From JBHEPS01 sp046261635 (lineage in GTDB: Bacteria; Acidobacteriota; Thermoanaerobaculia; Gp7-AA8), in the NCBI GenBank assembly GCA_046261635.1, contig JBHEOL010000258.1:1-14181 (forward strand): a stretch of DNA of 14,181 nt, given 5' to 3'. Made by a program: the position numbers and the translations under genes. The notes below the pieces were generated by a model, which was given only the letters and a program-made list of their open reading frames with translations, made no database searches and was not told the origin of the DNA. Of the stretch, positions 13,960 to 14,181 are shown piece by piece. How positions within the stretch are numbered: the stretch's first letter is position 1; each line of letters begins with the position of its first letter.

Positions 13960-14168
13960 TTCTGACTTTGCTTCTGACTTTGCTTCTGACTTTGCTTCTG
14001 ACCTTGCTTCTGACTTTGCTTCTCACTTTTCTTCTGGCTTCTGGCTTTCAACTTCCAGCTTCGCCTTTTCTTCTGGCTTCTGGCTTCTGGCTTCTGGCTT
14101 GTCTCTATTCTGGCTTCTGGCTTGTCTCTACTTCTGCCTTCTGCCTTCTGACTTCTGCCTTGCCTTCA
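13960..14168 (+). repeat. Pyrimidine-rich 12-mer and heptamer arrays
   Basis: Six tandem units of TTCTGACTTTGC (13960-14031, the fourth and sixth with changes) are followed by TTCTGGC heptamers, two tandem 23-bp units at 14085-14107 and 14108-14130 ending TTGTCTCTA, and TTCTGCC units to about 14168. The array is complementary in character to the purine-rich array at 13461-13553. Open frames through it encode only short periodic peptides and are not genes. Confidence 0.85.
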
Positions 14169-14181
14169 CGCGTCCCTGACC
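14152..14181 (-). repeat. 30-bp exact inverted copy of 13447-13476
   Basis: The last 30 bases of the window are the perfect reverse complement of 13447-13476, which spans the last 16 coding bases of the RDD gene and the start of the purine array. After a one-base gap, a further 10 bases also match. See the finding on the window edge. Confidence 0.9.

Noticed and set aside
13702..14130. CRISPR array
   Set aside because: Only two 44-bp direct repeats occur without spacers, and the other repeats are contiguous short tandem units; no cas gene is nearby.
13739..14179. Plus-strand open frame encoding repeated Ser-Asp-Phe-Ala units
   Set aside because: The periodic peptide is the translation of the 12-mer and heptamer DNA arrays and of REP-like copy C; no start signal or family match.
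13447..14181. Entire tail as a pure assembly palindrome
   Set aside because: REP-like copies B and C differ at many positions, including compensated stem changes, and the two arrays have different unit structures. Only the terminal 30 bases mirror exactly.

Overview
The window is high-GC bacterial DNA with dense, mostly overlapping genes and frequent GTG or TTG starts. No rRNA, tRNA or clade-defining marker is visible, so taxonomy is open. An acidobacterial or similar soil or sediment lineage is my guess from gene content and from the short G/C-rich intergenic tandem repeats; this is inference only.

Layout: (1) Positions 1-545 hold the wreck of a REP-associated tyrosine transposase (IS200/Y1 family). 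It keeps only its first ~14 and last ~30 codons and lies between two inverted copies of a hairpin-rich, REP-like element. (2) Positions 583-7791 are one minus-strand operon, read right to left: thioredoxin, MoxR AAA+ ATPase, DUF58 protein, an unassigned membrane protein, BatA and BatB (von Willebrand A proteins), a BatC-type TPR protein and BatD. Nearly every junction is a short stop/start overlap. The set resembles Bat (Bacteroides aerotolerance) and MoxR-VWA loci, in which the AAA+ ATPase is thought to act with membrane-anchored VWA and TPR proteins on envelope or metal-dependent targets. Thioredoxin at the head adds a redox theme. (3) A divergent rsmA (ksgA) gene follows at 7868-8668. It is tail-to-tail with, and overlaps, a secreted matrixin-type zinc metalloprotease. 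(4) A G-rich heptanucleotide array with inverted arms separates the protease from ridA. (5) On the plus strand, a 757-residue TPR membrane protein starting at TTG and an RDD-family membrane protein form a two-gene operon. (6) The last 720 bases are noncoding. They form a composite, roughly symmetric inverted structure: purine-rich 7-mer array, REP-like copy B, 44-bp direct repeats, inverted REP-like copy C containing a very G-rich tract, then a pyrimidine-rich 12-mer/7-mer array. The final 30 bases are an exact reverse complement of the 3' end of the RDD gene and its flank, so the window edge may be an assembly fold-back or the start of an inverted duplication.

The best candidates for something undescribed are the REP-like family, whose hairpin stems covary between copies and which sits with a transposase remnant and at operon 3' ends, and the heptamer/G-quadruplex arrays. 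The coding regions are mostly recognisable families. The least explained are the 262-residue membrane protein in the Bat operon and the large TPR protein with repeated Phe/acidic motifs.
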